Assembly (NCBI GenBank): GCA_008501825.1
Contig: QQUA01000006.1
Location: 62,001-126,000, forward strand
From: Planctomycetota bacterium
GTDB taxonomy: Bacteria > Planctomycetota > UBA1135
DNA: 64,000 nt
Direction of reading: 5' to 3'
The position numbers and the translations under genes are program-made. Below the pieces are notes generated by a model that saw nothing but the letters and a program-made list of their open reading frames with translations, searched no databases and was not told the origin of the DNA. Shown here piece after piece: positions 54,452-63,336 of this stretch (position 1 is the first letter of the stretch; each line of letters starts with the position of its first letter).

Positions 54452-55351
54452 ATGACCTCTCCCCTCCCACGTCGCCGTTTCTTGAAAATCGGAAGTACGG
54501 GCTTGGCCGGCGCCTTTCTTTCTCCCCCGGCGATAAGGGCTGGCTCTGAATCTCGGCAAAGTCCGGCGGCGGAGGAGCGATTGTTCCGACTTGGCTTGGT
54601 GACCTATAACATTGCCAGGCATCTGGATTTGGAAGCCTTGCTGCAAGCCTGCGAACAGCTTGGTTATGAAGCCCTGGAACTTCGCTCCACTCACCGCCAC
54701 GGCGTAGAGCCCAGCTTGAGGGCGGAGGAAAGGCAAAGTGTTCAATCACGATTTGCGGCTTCCAGCGTTAAGTTGATCTGCCTGGGCTCGGCCTGCGAAT
54801 ACCATGACCCTCGCCCCGAGGTGGTCAAAAAGAACATTGAAGAAACCAAAGCCTTTCTTGGCCTTGCCCATGATTTGGAGGTCCCGGCGGTAAAAGTCCG
54901 ACCCAACGGACTTCCGAAGCAAGTCGACGAAAGGACCACCTTGCGTCAAATTGCCGAGGCCTTGAGAGAATGCGCCGAAACGGCGGAAGGCTTGGGAGTT
55001 CAAATTTGGGTGGAAGTTCACGGACGCGGAACCGCGGAACCAGAGCGCATGCAACGGATATTGGATTGGTGCGATCACCCTGCTGTCGGCATCACGTGGA
55101 ACAGCAATCCGCAAGATGTGCGCAATGGATCCATACGTCCGGCGTTCGACATGCTAAAACCTTGGATTCGCAACGTCCATCTCAAAGAACTCTATTCCGG
55201 TTACCCGTACCGTGAATTGTTCTCCGCGCTCCGGAGTATCGGATACTCAGGATTTACTTTGGCGGAGATTGCGGGAAGTACCGATCCCCATCGCGTGTTG
55301 CGGTACTTTCGGGCTCTATGGCAAGAGCTATCGCAGCCGAGCCAAAGCTAA
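54452..55351 (+). CDS. Tat-exported sugar isomerase/epimerase-like TIM barrel
   Basis: 299 residues starting with a twin-arginine signal (PRRRFLKIGSTGLAG). The rest is a xylose-isomerase-like TIM barrel (YEALELRSTH, VKVRPNGL, IWVEVHGRGT, VGITWNSNPQDV, NVHLKELYSGYPY), with likely metal ligands Glu and His in those strands. Related proteins act on sugars and on 3-keto-glycoside breakdown. Substrate unknown. It reads away from the thioredoxin-like gene. Confidence 0.82.
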   Translation: MTSPLPRRRFLKIGSTGLAGAFLSPPAIRAGSESRQSPAAEERLFRLGLVTYNIARHLDLEALLQACEQLGYEALELRSTHRHGVEPSLRAEERQSVQSRFAASSVKLICLGSACEYHDPRPEVVKKNIEETKAFLGLAHDLEVPAVKVRPNGLPKQVDERTTLRQIAEALRECAETAEGLGVQIWVEVHGRGTAEPERMQRILDWCDHPAVGITWNSNPQDVRNGSIRPAFDMLKPWIRNVHLKELYSGYPYRELFSALRSIGYSGFTLAEIAGSTDPHRVLRYFRALWQELSQPSQS

Positions 55352-55365
55352 CCTAAGTCGTCCCT

Positions 55366-56145
55366 CTACAAGCGCAAAAGCGTTAAGCCGCCATCCAAGG
55401 TCAAAACCTGGCCGGTGGCATAGGGGAGATCCCCTCTCAATAAAGCGGCCACGGCTTTGCCCACGTCTTCCGGTTCTCCCCACCGCGGCTCCAGAAGGAT
55501 TCCATCGCCAATCAGGCGATTGTATTTCTCTTTTACTCCGGCGGTCATGTCGGTCTGAATGATTCCCGGTTGAATCTCGAATACCGGTATCCCATCTGCG
55601 GCCAAGCGGACGGCAAACAATTGCCGAGCCATGGATAAAGCTGCTTTGCTCATGCAGTAGTCGCCTCGTTCCGGGCTGGCGACTCGAGCCGAAACGGAAC
55701 TGATGAATACGATGGCAGGTCGCCGCCGGGGCTCAGCTCTTCTTTGGTCCAACATCCAGCGGGCAACGATCTGCGTCAGAAAATAGGGTCCCTCCAGATT
55801 CACGCGCATCAAGTCGCGGAAGCTTTCCAAATCAGCTTCCAACAAGTCCATTCTCTTTGCCGGAGCAATTCCCGCATTGTTAATCAAAAAGTCAAGGCGA
55901 CCGAAGAATTGATGAGCGGCATCTAAAAGTCTTGTCCTGCCCTTTGGGGTTCCAAGATCGGCGCTCTGATATCGGACTTCTACGCCGGTCTCGGCCAATT
56001 CTTCGATCACCGGAGCGACTTCACGAGCAGGCTTGCGGCCATTTAAAAGCAGGTGAATACCTTCAGACGCCAGAGACCTTGCAATGCCGAGCCCGATCCC
56101 TCGAGTTCCGCCGGTAACCAAAGCCACAGGTTCGGTAAACTTCAT
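55366..56145 (-). CDS. Short-chain dehydrogenase/reductase
   Basis: 259 residues of a classic SDR: cofactor motif TGGTRGIGLGIA near 12, NNAGIAP, SSVSARVASPERGDYCMSKAA with catalytic Ser, Tyr and Lys, and IQPGIIQTDM. It reduces or oxidises a ketone or alcohol with NAD(P). Its start overlaps the stop of the GH88 gene by four bases, so it may act on a sugar product of that enzyme. Confidence 0.88.
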   Translation of the reverse strand: MKFTEPVALVTGGTRGIGLGIARSLASEGIHLLLNGRKPAREVAPVIEELAETGVEVRYQSADLGTPKGRTRLLDAAHQFFGRLDFLINNAGIAPAKRMDLLEADLESFRDLMRVNLEGPYFLTQIVARWMLDQRRAEPRRRPAIVFISSVSARVASPERGDYCMSKAALSMARQLFAVRLAADGIPVFEIQPGIIQTDMTAGVKEKYNRLIGDGILLEPRWGEPEDVGKAVAALLRGDLPYATGQVLTLDGGLTLLRL

Positions 56146-57668
56146 TTAGGTTGCTCCAACGGTCCAAAGAATCGGTACGGGCTCTGCTTTTGGGCAAGTC
56201 GCTGCACCAGCAAAGCCAGCTCTCGAAAGTGATAATCTCCCCACATGCAACTTTCCCCCATGGGAACAGCAGCATTTTCATTTTGGAAATCCCAACCTGC
56301 TGGACGATGATACAGAGCGTGCAGCAACAATCCTTGGTGAGCAGGTGAAGAACTTAGATACTCCTGACCCAAGAGGCTTTCAAAAATTGTCAACCCAGCC
56401 TCCGCCCACTGATTTTCCTGCTGTCGGTGCTGGCGCAGGAACGAACCTAGCCGTATGAGCCCCTGTGCCGCAATAGCGGCGGCGGAGCTATCGACAGGTT
56501 CAAAGGAGTTGTTCGGCTCCGCCGGTCGATCCCACCATGAACCCAATTGATAAAGCGACGGTGCCATCGTATCCCAATAAGGAATTCCATCGGTCGGGGA
56601 TTGCTGAACGTAATGTTTGGCACAAGCCAGGGCCGCTCGCAAGAATTCATCTTCCACTTCCTCTCGACCCCCAAAGGATTCCAGGGCTTCATCGGATACA
56701 ACCTGGAGGAACTCCAATTGTTCAGCAAAGCCCAATAGAACCCAAGCTTGCCCTCGAGTCCAGGTGGAAAAGGGAGACCAACCTTGTTGCGTACCCGGGC
56801 AACGATATCGCCCGGAATCAACATTAAACAAAGACTCGTGAGCCACTCGTCCGGCTTGGTCGTAAGCATCCCTTCCCTCGCCGAAATAAACTGCAAACTT
56901 GGATGTGGCCCGTGCGTGGAGGATTAACCTCTGCAAAAGAGAGATCGACTGATCCCCCTCCTCCAGCAAAGGTTGTCCCAAGCGGTAAGCAAGGGCCAGA
57001 GATCGCAACGAACGCATGGTATCGGCAAAGAGAGAATGCCGCCCATTGAATGAATAGATAAAACCTTCCTTATCGTTCAATTGCGTCCACCGGCGGGCTT
57101 GGACCGCCCCGCTAACTCTCAATGCCTGCTCATAGAAGGCACGTTCCCACTTCTCTTCGCCGATACGGCCTTCATTCATCAAACGCCAAAGGTTTCCGAA
57201 AGTGCTGACGATCTGAAACCCGTGATCATGAACCCCCATGGAGCTGAGATGCACTTGCATCGGGCCCAACACGCCATGGCGGCCAATTTCCAGAAATTCC
57301 TGTTGGCTGCCTGCATCGAATTGGAGCAAGGCCGAACCATATCGAAATCCTTCCGTCCATTCGGTCCAACTTTGATTCTGATAAATCCCCTTGGCAGTAA
57401 ATACCAAAGCTCCTTCAACGCCCAGATGGCGTTCCTCGATAGCCCGAATCTTCGCCGCGGAAAGCTCCCAAAAGCTCTGCAAAGCCGGAAGGAAGTCACC
57501 TGGTTTGATTGCTGCCCGGGGTTCCAGCATGGCCCACCATCCTAGCGCCATCCCAAGAGCCGGCTCTAGCAGAAAAATAGCAGGGAAACGAGGTTTTCGC
57601 TTCCCCGCTTCATCCCAGGAAGGGCGATCAACGGCTTCATCAATGAGTGAGCACCGAAGACCGGCCAT
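56142..57668 (-). CDS. Glycoside hydrolase family 88-like protein
   Basis: 508 residues, with an alpha/alpha barrel pattern of GH88 (unsaturated glucuronyl hydrolase): MGVHDHGFQIV with a likely catalytic Asp, ADTMRSLRSLALAYR, YRCPGTQQGWSPFSTWTRGQAW, and PVDSSAAAIAAQGLI with the second Asp. It splits unsaturated uronic acids from lyase products. The first ~40 residues are not typical, and the start may be later, such as ATG at residue 40. It is overlapped by the SDR gene. Confidence 0.78.
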   Translation of the reverse strand: MAGLRCSLIDEAVDRPSWDEAGKRKPRFPAIFLLEPALGMALGWWAMLEPRAAIKPGDFLPALQSFWELSAAKIRAIEERHLGVEGALVFTAKGIYQNQSWTEWTEGFRYGSALLQFDAGSQQEFLEIGRHGVLGPMQVHLSSMGVHDHGFQIVSTFGNLWRLMNEGRIGEEKWERAFYEQALRVSGAVQARRWTQLNDKEGFIYSFNGRHSLFADTMRSLRSLALAYRLGQPLLEEGDQSISLLQRLILHARATSKFAVYFGEGRDAYDQAGRVAHESLFNVDSGRYRCPGTQQGWSPFSTWTRGQAWVLLGFAEQLEFLQVVSDEALESFGGREEVEDEFLRAALACAKHYVQQSPTDGIPYWDTMAPSLYQLGSWWDRPAEPNNSFEPVDSSAAAIAAQGLIRLGSFLRQHRQQENQWAEAGLTIFESLLGQEYLSSSPAHQGLLLHALYHRPAGWDFQNENAAVPMGESCMWGDYHFRELALLVQRLAQKQSPYRFFGPLEQPK

Positions 57669-57679
57669 CGGCCGACAAA

Positions 57680-57737
57680 GGGCGGAATAGCGGAGCCGGC
57701 AGTGCGGGAGCGAGTCCCGACACTGACGACTTCGCCC
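57680..57737. other. Structured intergenic element
   Basis: CAGTGCGGGA at 57700-57709 pairs with TCCCG at 57715-57719 and CACTG at 57721-57725, with one bulged A and a five-base loop. GGGCG at 57680-57684 can pair with CGCCC at 57733-57737 around it. It lies between the divergent GH88 and hydrolase genes. No T-run follows. Confidence 0.35.
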
Positions 57738-57890
57738 TAGAGTGAGAGGCTTTCCACAGCCGATGAAAGGTGATCACTTGGAAAAGAGCTCGGAGACCGA
57801 TCCCCGCCACCTTCTCAGACCGCAAACCGCCTCCCGGCGTTACCGGAAATTCCAAGAAATAAAGTTTCCTGCCCTCGTATCCTGGGGGGC

Positions 57891-58775
57891 ATGAGCCGCC
57901 TCTCTCTCGAAATCGCTCCTTGGATCCGGACGGCATCCATTTTGCTCCTTGTCGGCTGCCAAAGCCAAGCTCGTTTGCCGGAGGCAGGGGCCGGAGTCTT
58001 TGAAGTCAACCAGGAAGTGAAGCTTGCTTATCAAATCCAGGGAAGCGGCTCCCCCACACTGCTCTTCCTTCATGGCTGGTCTTGCAACCAAAGCCATTGG
58101 CGCCACCAGGTTCCTGCTTTCGTCGAAGATCACACCGTCATTACCGTCGACCTCGCTGGACACGGAGCTTCCTCCACCACCAGAGACCGCTGGACCGTTC
58201 CCGATCTCGGAGCCGACGTCGCCGCGATGGTCAAAGGATGGAATTTACAAGACGTCATATTGATCGGCCATTCCATGGGCGGCCCTGTGGCGGCGGAGGC
58301 GGCCGCCAGGATTCCCGATCGAGTCCTCGGAATTATCGCCGCCGATACCTTTCACAACGTGGAAACGAAGCTGGATCCTGAGGCCATGCAGCCTTGGATA
58401 GAAGGCATGGAAGCCGATTTCCAAGGATTCTGCCAACAATTCCTCGACGCCATGTTTGCTCAACAAGCCGACCCTGAATTAAAGGAAATCATCTCCGCAA
58501 GCATGATGGAAACCGATCCAAACGTGGCGATCGGTTTAATGAAATCCTATTTTGATTTCAGTTTGAGTGACTCCGTGAAAGCTTGCCCGGTGCCGATTCG
58601 TTGCATTAACGCCATGCAACCGAAAACCGAGTTTGAAATCAATCGCAAGTACGGAGACTTCGATGCGGTCCTCATGGAGGATGTGAATCACTTCCTGATG
58701 TTGGAAGAGCCGGAAGCCTTCAACCAGCATCTCCGCCGCTGGGTTAACGCCTTACAGGAACGGGGATCGAATTAA
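57891..58775 (+). CDS. Lipoprotein alpha/beta hydrolase
   Basis: 294 residues with a lipoprotein signal (LLLVGC, Cys23) and a hydrolase fold: LLFLHGWSCNQSHW, VDLAGHGASS, nucleophile elbow GHSMGG, and VNHFLML with the catalytic His. It would sit on the envelope and cut an ester or similar bond. Substrate unknown. Its stop converges with the GH2 gene 11 bases away. Confidence 0.82.
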   Translation: MSRLSLEIAPWIRTASILLLVGCQSQARLPEAGAGVFEVNQEVKLAYQIQGSGSPTLLFLHGWSCNQSHWRHQVPAFVEDHTVITVDLAGHGASSTTRDRWTVPDLGADVAAMVKGWNLQDVILIGHSMGGPVAAEAAARIPDRVLGIIAADTFHNVETKLDPEAMQPWIEGMEADFQGFCQQFLDAMFAQQADPELKEIISASMMETDPNVAIGLMKSYFDFSLSDSVKACPVPIRCINAMQPKTEFEINRKYGDFDAVLMEDVNHFLMLEEPEAFNQHLRRWVNALQERGSN

Positions 58776-58797
58776 CCGAAGGACGCTCATTCTTCGG
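58776..58797. terminator. Hairpin at convergent gene ends
   Basis: CCGAAG at 58776-58781 pairs with CTTCGG at 58792-58797; G-T and A-T pairs extend the stem inward to about eight pairs. It lies between the two converging genes and may act both ways. No T-run. Confidence 0.35.
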
Positions 58798-59080
58798 CGG
58801 GGGCATTCCATTCGACCAAACCCCAATCGATGAATTGCCCCCCTCCCGTTTGTCGGCAGTGAATGGCCACCAGGTTGTCGCCGGCTCGCAACGCCTTCCT
58901 GGATTCAGCCGTCAGTGGATAGAATTGATAGTCCGTGGTGTACCCGGAAGCCTGGAAGACAGGAAGCCCGTTTAAGTACACTTCCACGTCTTCATCATGA
59001 TGGATCCTCATGGCCAGCTTCGCTTCCGGTATGCTTTCCAGATGAAAATTGCGCCGTAGCCAAATTTCCGATTCGCTCCA
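58787..59080 (-). pseudogene. C-terminal remnant of the GH2 gene behind an in-frame TAA
   Basis: This stretch continues the same reading frame as the GH2 gene after its TAA at 59081-59083. It reads on without another stop for 97 codons (WSESEIWLRRNFHL, then VEVYLNGLPVFQASGYTT and GGGQFIDWGLVEWN), the normal end of this enzyme family. A single base change, for example GAA to TAA, would explain the break. It may be a true nonsense mutation, a read-through site or a sequence error. Confidence 0.7.
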
Positions 59081-61036
59081 TTAAGTTCCCACCACGGCCC
59101 CAGGTGTACCCCCAGTGCCGAAACCGCCTTTAGCCGAACTCCAGGACGAATCGGAAAAATCGACTTGATACCAAGCCGACTCAGGCGCCTTCAAGCAATA
59201 GCGCCAAAGCTGGGGTTCTCGCTCTGAAGTGGCCACGAGGATTTCAACTCTGGGAATCGGGCGATAGAGGCTTTGATGAGCCTGAAACAGCGCATCAGGA
59301 TCCATCTTCAGGACCGCCCGGTCATAGGTCAGCAAGCCGTTGACTTCAACTTCCACATCCGTGGTCTGAGTGTAAACCGCCGCCGACAAACCCGGCTCGG
59401 CGATCAGCCAGGTGAGTTGTTCGACCTTTTGCAAATAAGCCGCCTGCAGGCTGTCTCGATCAGTAAATGAACGATAGCCCCAATTTCCTTCTTGGAGCCA
59501 GGTGTGGTTCTTCACCGGCAAACCCAAGCCACCAAATTCCCCTAAAACGGCGGCGCGACTCGCTTCCGCTGGCGGACTTGCCGGGCCAGGGTAAGCATGA
59601 ATGTCATGAGCATCGCCGACAGGAAAATCATGCCAGCCACTGGCGCCAATGACCAAACGGCTTGGATCCAAAGCCTTCAATTTGGCCACCGTGTCCGCCG
59701 TTTGAAACTGTCCCCAGCCTTCATTAAAGGGGATCCAAACCACTACGCTTGGATGATTCCTCAAGGCTTCGACGATGCGTTGTAGCTCCAGGTGGAACTG
59801 AGCCGCCGACTCCGGGCTTCTGTCGATTTCCTTTTTTCCTCGAGGAACAGAAGCGTCGCCGCTCGGCATGTCCTGCCAGACCAGCAAACCCAAACGATCA
59901 CACCAATAGTACCAACGTTGCGGCTCCACTTTGACGTGTTTGCGCACCATGTTGAAGCCAAGTTCCTTGGTTTTCTCCAAATCGAAGCGCAACGCTTCAT
60001 CGCTTGGAGCCGCATAAAGGCCGTCCGGCCAAAACCCTTGATCCAGCAAGCCATATTGAAACAGGAATTCGTTATTCAAAAATATCCTGGCCACTCCATT
60101 CGAATCCTGCTCCACTGAAATCTTGCGCAAACCAAAATAACTTTCCACTCGATCGACCCACCCACCGTTCGCCTCTAAAACCACCTTCAAATCATAGAGA
60201 AAAGGACTGGATGGAGACCATGGCTTGGGATTCGGTAAAGCTAACTCAAGAGTATCGTTAGCGGAACCTTCGGCAATGGCAACCGGCCGCCCTTTGTCCA
60301 AAACCGCAACTCGAACCTTACCGGTTTCGGCGATGGCCTTAACTCGAACCGCAGAACGATCCAAATTCGGCTGCACTTGCAACTTCCGAACATAAACCTC
60401 GGGTACCGGTTCCAACCAGACGGAAGCCCAAATTCCTGAACTGGGTGTGTACCAAATGCCTTTGGGTTCAGATACCTGCTTGCCACGAGCTTGCGTTCCT
60501 GAATCGGTCGGGTCCCAAATCGCCACGGTCAATAGCTGCTCTTCACCAGAGGTCAAATGATCTTGAATTTCGAAACTGAAAGGGTCGAAGCCACCGAAGT
60601 GCTCGCCAAGTTTGTGGCCGTTCAACCAAACCCGAGTTCGCCAATCTGCAGCCTGGAAATGCAAAAGTAGCTTGCCTGCCCGCCAATTTTCCGGAACGAC
60701 GAAGCGAGACCGATACCAAAGTTCCTGATCCGAACCCAGTTGCTTGCCAAGCCCGGAAAGGGCGGATTCGACCGGAAACGGCACCAAGATCCTATGATTG
60801 AACTCCTTTGGCGGAGAGTTTCCAAGAGCTTGCCACTGGAAATCCCAAAGCCCGTTCAGGCTTCGCCACTCTCGCCGCCGCAATTGGGGTCTAGGGTACT
60901 CCTGATGAACCCGACCTGGGGTCACTTGAGCTCCCCAGGAAGTCATGAGCCTCCCCTTTGCCGGCTGCCAATCCGTCGCCGTCGAGTCTTGGGCAAAAAG
61001 AGGAATCCAGGTTCCGAGGAGGAGGAAAAGGAGCAT
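59081..61036 (-). CDS. Exported glycoside hydrolase family 2 protein, ended early by a stop codon
   Basis: 651 residues with a signal peptide (LLFLLLGTWIPLFAQ), the GH2 sugar-binding domain (WRSLNGLWDFQWQ, FQAADWRTRVWLNGHKLG), the immunoglobulin-like domain and the TIM-barrel with acid/base Glu near 438 (WIPFNEGWG) and nucleophile region TQTTDVEVEVNG near 557. It acts on beta-galactosides or glucuronides in the periplasm. The chain ends at TAA after GTPGAVVGT, in the middle of a beta domain whose rest lies in frame downstream. All catalytic residues are before the break, so it may still work. Confidence 0.85.
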   Translation of the reverse strand: MLLFLLLGTWIPLFAQDSTATDWQPAKGRLMTSWGAQVTPGRVHQEYPRPQLRRREWRSLNGLWDFQWQALGNSPPKEFNHRILVPFPVESALSGLGKQLGSDQELWYRSRFVVPENWRAGKLLLHFQAADWRTRVWLNGHKLGEHFGGFDPFSFEIQDHLTSGEEQLLTVAIWDPTDSGTQARGKQVSEPKGIWYTPSSGIWASVWLEPVPEVYVRKLQVQPNLDRSAVRVKAIAETGKVRVAVLDKGRPVAIAEGSANDTLELALPNPKPWSPSSPFLYDLKVVLEANGGWVDRVESYFGLRKISVEQDSNGVARIFLNNEFLFQYGLLDQGFWPDGLYAAPSDEALRFDLEKTKELGFNMVRKHVKVEPQRWYYWCDRLGLLVWQDMPSGDASVPRGKKEIDRSPESAAQFHLELQRIVEALRNHPSVVVWIPFNEGWGQFQTADTVAKLKALDPSRLVIGASGWHDFPVGDAHDIHAYPGPASPPAEASRAAVLGEFGGLGLPVKNHTWLQEGNWGYRSFTDRDSLQAAYLQKVEQLTWLIAEPGLSAAVYTQTTDVEVEVNGLLTYDRAVLKMDPDALFQAHQSLYRPIPRVEILVATSEREPQLWRYCLKAPESAWYQVDFSDSSWSSAKGGFGTGGTPGAVVGT

Positions 61037-61111
61037 GGGAAACGATCATAAATCCAATGGCCTAAAGAGGGTTAATAGATAAGCGGATCCCGTCCGATAA
61101 AGGCCCAAGGG

Positions 61112-63301
61112 ATGCGAACCATTGCCTGGAAGGGCCTCATTCGGCGGATCTTCGAGCCTGAGGCCAACGCCCAAGAATTTCAAGGAGAGCTCCGGGAGCG
61201 CTGGCGTAAATACCTACCTACGCTGAGCTTGCTCGCGGTTGTTGGCTATTTAGTGCCATCAATATTCGAATTCATCTTGGTGGTCGGCGGAGTAGACCTG
61301 CCATTGGCCGCGGTAATGCCCTACCGCCTGTTCAGCACTCCATATTTCCTCCTGGTGGCATGGTTGGCGATAAAACGCCCTCAGGTAAACCCCTTCTTCT
61401 TAACTTATAGCTCTTTTCTATTATTCGCCTTTTGCCACGGCCGAGTGTCCGGGATCTACGACAGCTCGATGGGATACCCGATATACGTGGCCTCCGGCTA
61501 CCTCACCATTTCCGTCACCGGATTCTTCCCCAATCGCTGGTACCGGGCGCTGGCTTTCGCCATGACCGTAGCGATTTTCTATAGCGCCGGTTTCCTTTCC
61601 ATCGGCTTTTCAGCTTCGGCCGGCATCATGGAATATTTCCCCATCCTCTTCGTGGTGTTGACTGGCCCCATGGTGGCCACTTTCGGTGCCAGCACCCTTG
61701 AGCGGGAAATGAGAGCCTATTACAAGGCGAGTCTGGCCAAATCGGAATTCTTGGCCAATATGAGCCACGAAATTCGCACTCCCATGAATGGAGTCATGGG
61801 CATGGCAACGTTATTGGAAGACACGGAATTAAATCAAGAACAATCCGGCTACCTCAAGACAATTTCGGAATGCAGTGAAAGCCTGCTCTCCATCATTAAC
61901 GACATTTTGGATTTCTCCAAGATTGAGGCCGGCAAGCTTCAGTTGGAGGAGGTGGAATTTTCACTCTTGGAAACCTTAGAAGGTGTTACGGAAGTCTTGG
62001 CCAGCCAAGCCCATGGCAAAGGCTTGGAAATTGCAGCCCACGTCGAACCGGAGGTCCCGCAAAACCTGATTGGAGACGCCGGGCGGTTGCGGCAAGTATT
62101 GACCAACCTTATTGGAAACGCGGTGAAGTTCACTCATCAGGGAGAAGTCATCAGTCGTGTAAGCCTGGTGGAGAAAGATCAGAACGAGTTGTGCCTGCGC
62201 TTTACGGTGGAGGACACTGGCATCGGAATCAGCGATGAAGCCCAGCAAAGGCTATTCAATGCCTTTTCGCAGGCCGATACCTCCACCACGCGAAAATTCG
62301 GCGGCACCGGTTTGGGTTTAGCCATCAGCCGCCACCTTTGCCACATGATGGGTGGAGAAATCGGTGTTTACAGCCGCCCCGGTAACGGAAGCACTTTCTG
62401 GTTTACGGCCAAATTCCAAGTCGGCTCACATGTCCACGATGCAGACCGATCAAATCTCCATCCGCTCCAAGGCATGGAGGCTCTTGTAATCGACGATAAT
62501 GCCACCAACCGTTGCATCCTCGAACATATGCTACAAAGCTGGGGCATGACCGTACGTACGGCTTCGGACGGCTATCAGGGTCTGGACGCCATGCGCATGG
62601 CTCAAGCCGATGGAAGACCGATACCGTTGGTTTTGCTTGACATGCAAATGCCGGGGATGGACGGCGTCCAAACCTTGGAAGCCTTTCAACGCCAGCAAGG
62701 CTTGGACTTTCCCAAAGTGCTCGTCCTGACCAGCATGGGCATTACGGAACGAACCCAAGCCGCCCTCGCCGCAGGGGCCTCCCATTGCCTTACCAAACCC
62801 GTCCGCCGGGAATACTTGCGCTCTACCCTTCTTAATTTGGTTGGGAAGCCGGCCACCTCTCAGGCTCCAGCCAAGAGAAAACTGAGTGAGGGGCGGCGCA
62901 AGGAAGGGAAAATCCTGGTGGCGGAAGACAACGCAGTCAATCAAAAACTGGCATTAAAGCTACTGGAGAAGATGGGTTATCAGGCCGAGGTTGCCGGCAA
63001 TGGGGCAGAGGCGGTGGCCGCGGTGCAAAAGGGCCACTTTCACCTTGTTCTGATGGATTGCCAGATGCCGGTCATGGACGGCTACGAAGCCACGCGCCAA
63101 ATTCGGAACCTACAAGGGCAAGCCGGGTCCATCCCGATTGTGGCGATGACCGCCAATGCCATGGCAGGAGACCGAGAAAAGGCTCTTGCCGCCGGCATGA
63201 CGGACTATTTGGCGAAGCCGGTTCAACCTCATCTTTTGCGCGAGGTCTTGGATCAACTCTTGCCTTCCAAAGTGGAGGATCCGGTTCCGCCTGAAGCCTG
63301 A
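61112..63301 (+). CDS. Hybrid histidine kinase with two receiver domains
   Basis: 729 residues. About 35-200 is a membrane sensor of roughly six helices. Then come HisKA with phospho-acceptor His219 ([13 protein letters not shown]), an ATPase domain ([27 protein letters not shown]), a first receiver with Asp510 ([11 protein letters not shown]) and a second with Asp649 ([11 protein letters not shown]). No Hpt domain is on the chain, so a separate transfer protein is needed. AAGGG lies right before the ATG. It is divergent from the GH2 gene. Confidence 0.92.
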   Translation: MRTIAWKGLIRRIFEPEANAQEFQGELRERWRKYLPTLSLLAVVGYLVPSIFEFILVVGGVDLPLAAVMPYRLFSTPYFLLVAWLAIKRPQVNPFFLTYSSFLLFAFCHGRVSGIYDSSMGYPIYVASGYLTISVTGFFPNRWYRALAFAMTVAIFYSAGFLSIGFSASAGIMEYFPILFVVLTGPMVATFGASTLEREMRAYYKASLAKSEFLANMSHEIRTPMNGVMGMATLLEDTELNQEQSGYLKTISECSESLLSIINDILDFSKIEAGKLQLEEVEFSLLETLEGVTEVLASQAHGKGLEIAAHVEPEVPQNLIGDAGRLRQVLTNLIGNAVKFTHQGEVISRVSLVEKDQNELCLRFTVEDTGIGISDEAQQRLFNAFSQADTSTTRKFGGTGLGLAISRHLCHMMGGEIGVYSRPGNGSTFWFTAKFQVGSHVHDADRSNLHPLQGMEALVIDDNATNRCILEHMLQSWGMTVRTASDGYQGLDAMRMAQADGRPIPLVLLDMQMPGMDGVQTLEAFQRQQGLDFPKVLVLTSMGITERTQAALAAGASHCLTKPVRREYLRSTLLNLVGKPATSQAPAKRKLSEGRRKEGKILVAEDNAVNQKLALKLLEKMGYQAEVAGNGAEAVAAVQKGHFHLVLMDCQMPVMDGYEATRQIRNLQGQAGSIPIVAMTANAMAGDREKALAAGMTDYLAKPVQPHLLREVLDQLLPSKVEDPVPPEA

Positions 63302-63336
63302 TTTCCCGAATGCGGTAGGCTGCGGGGAGCCTCGCC

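Noticed and set aside
57662-57675. CCGGCCATCGGCCG near the annotated GH88 start
   Set aside because: Short GC palindrome at a doubtful start codon; likely chance in GC-rich DNA.
57640-57936. A 98-residue minus-strand frame spanning the GH88/hydrolase gap
   Set aside because: It overlaps the starts of both real genes, is rich in Arg, Ser and Pro, and shows no recognisable pattern.
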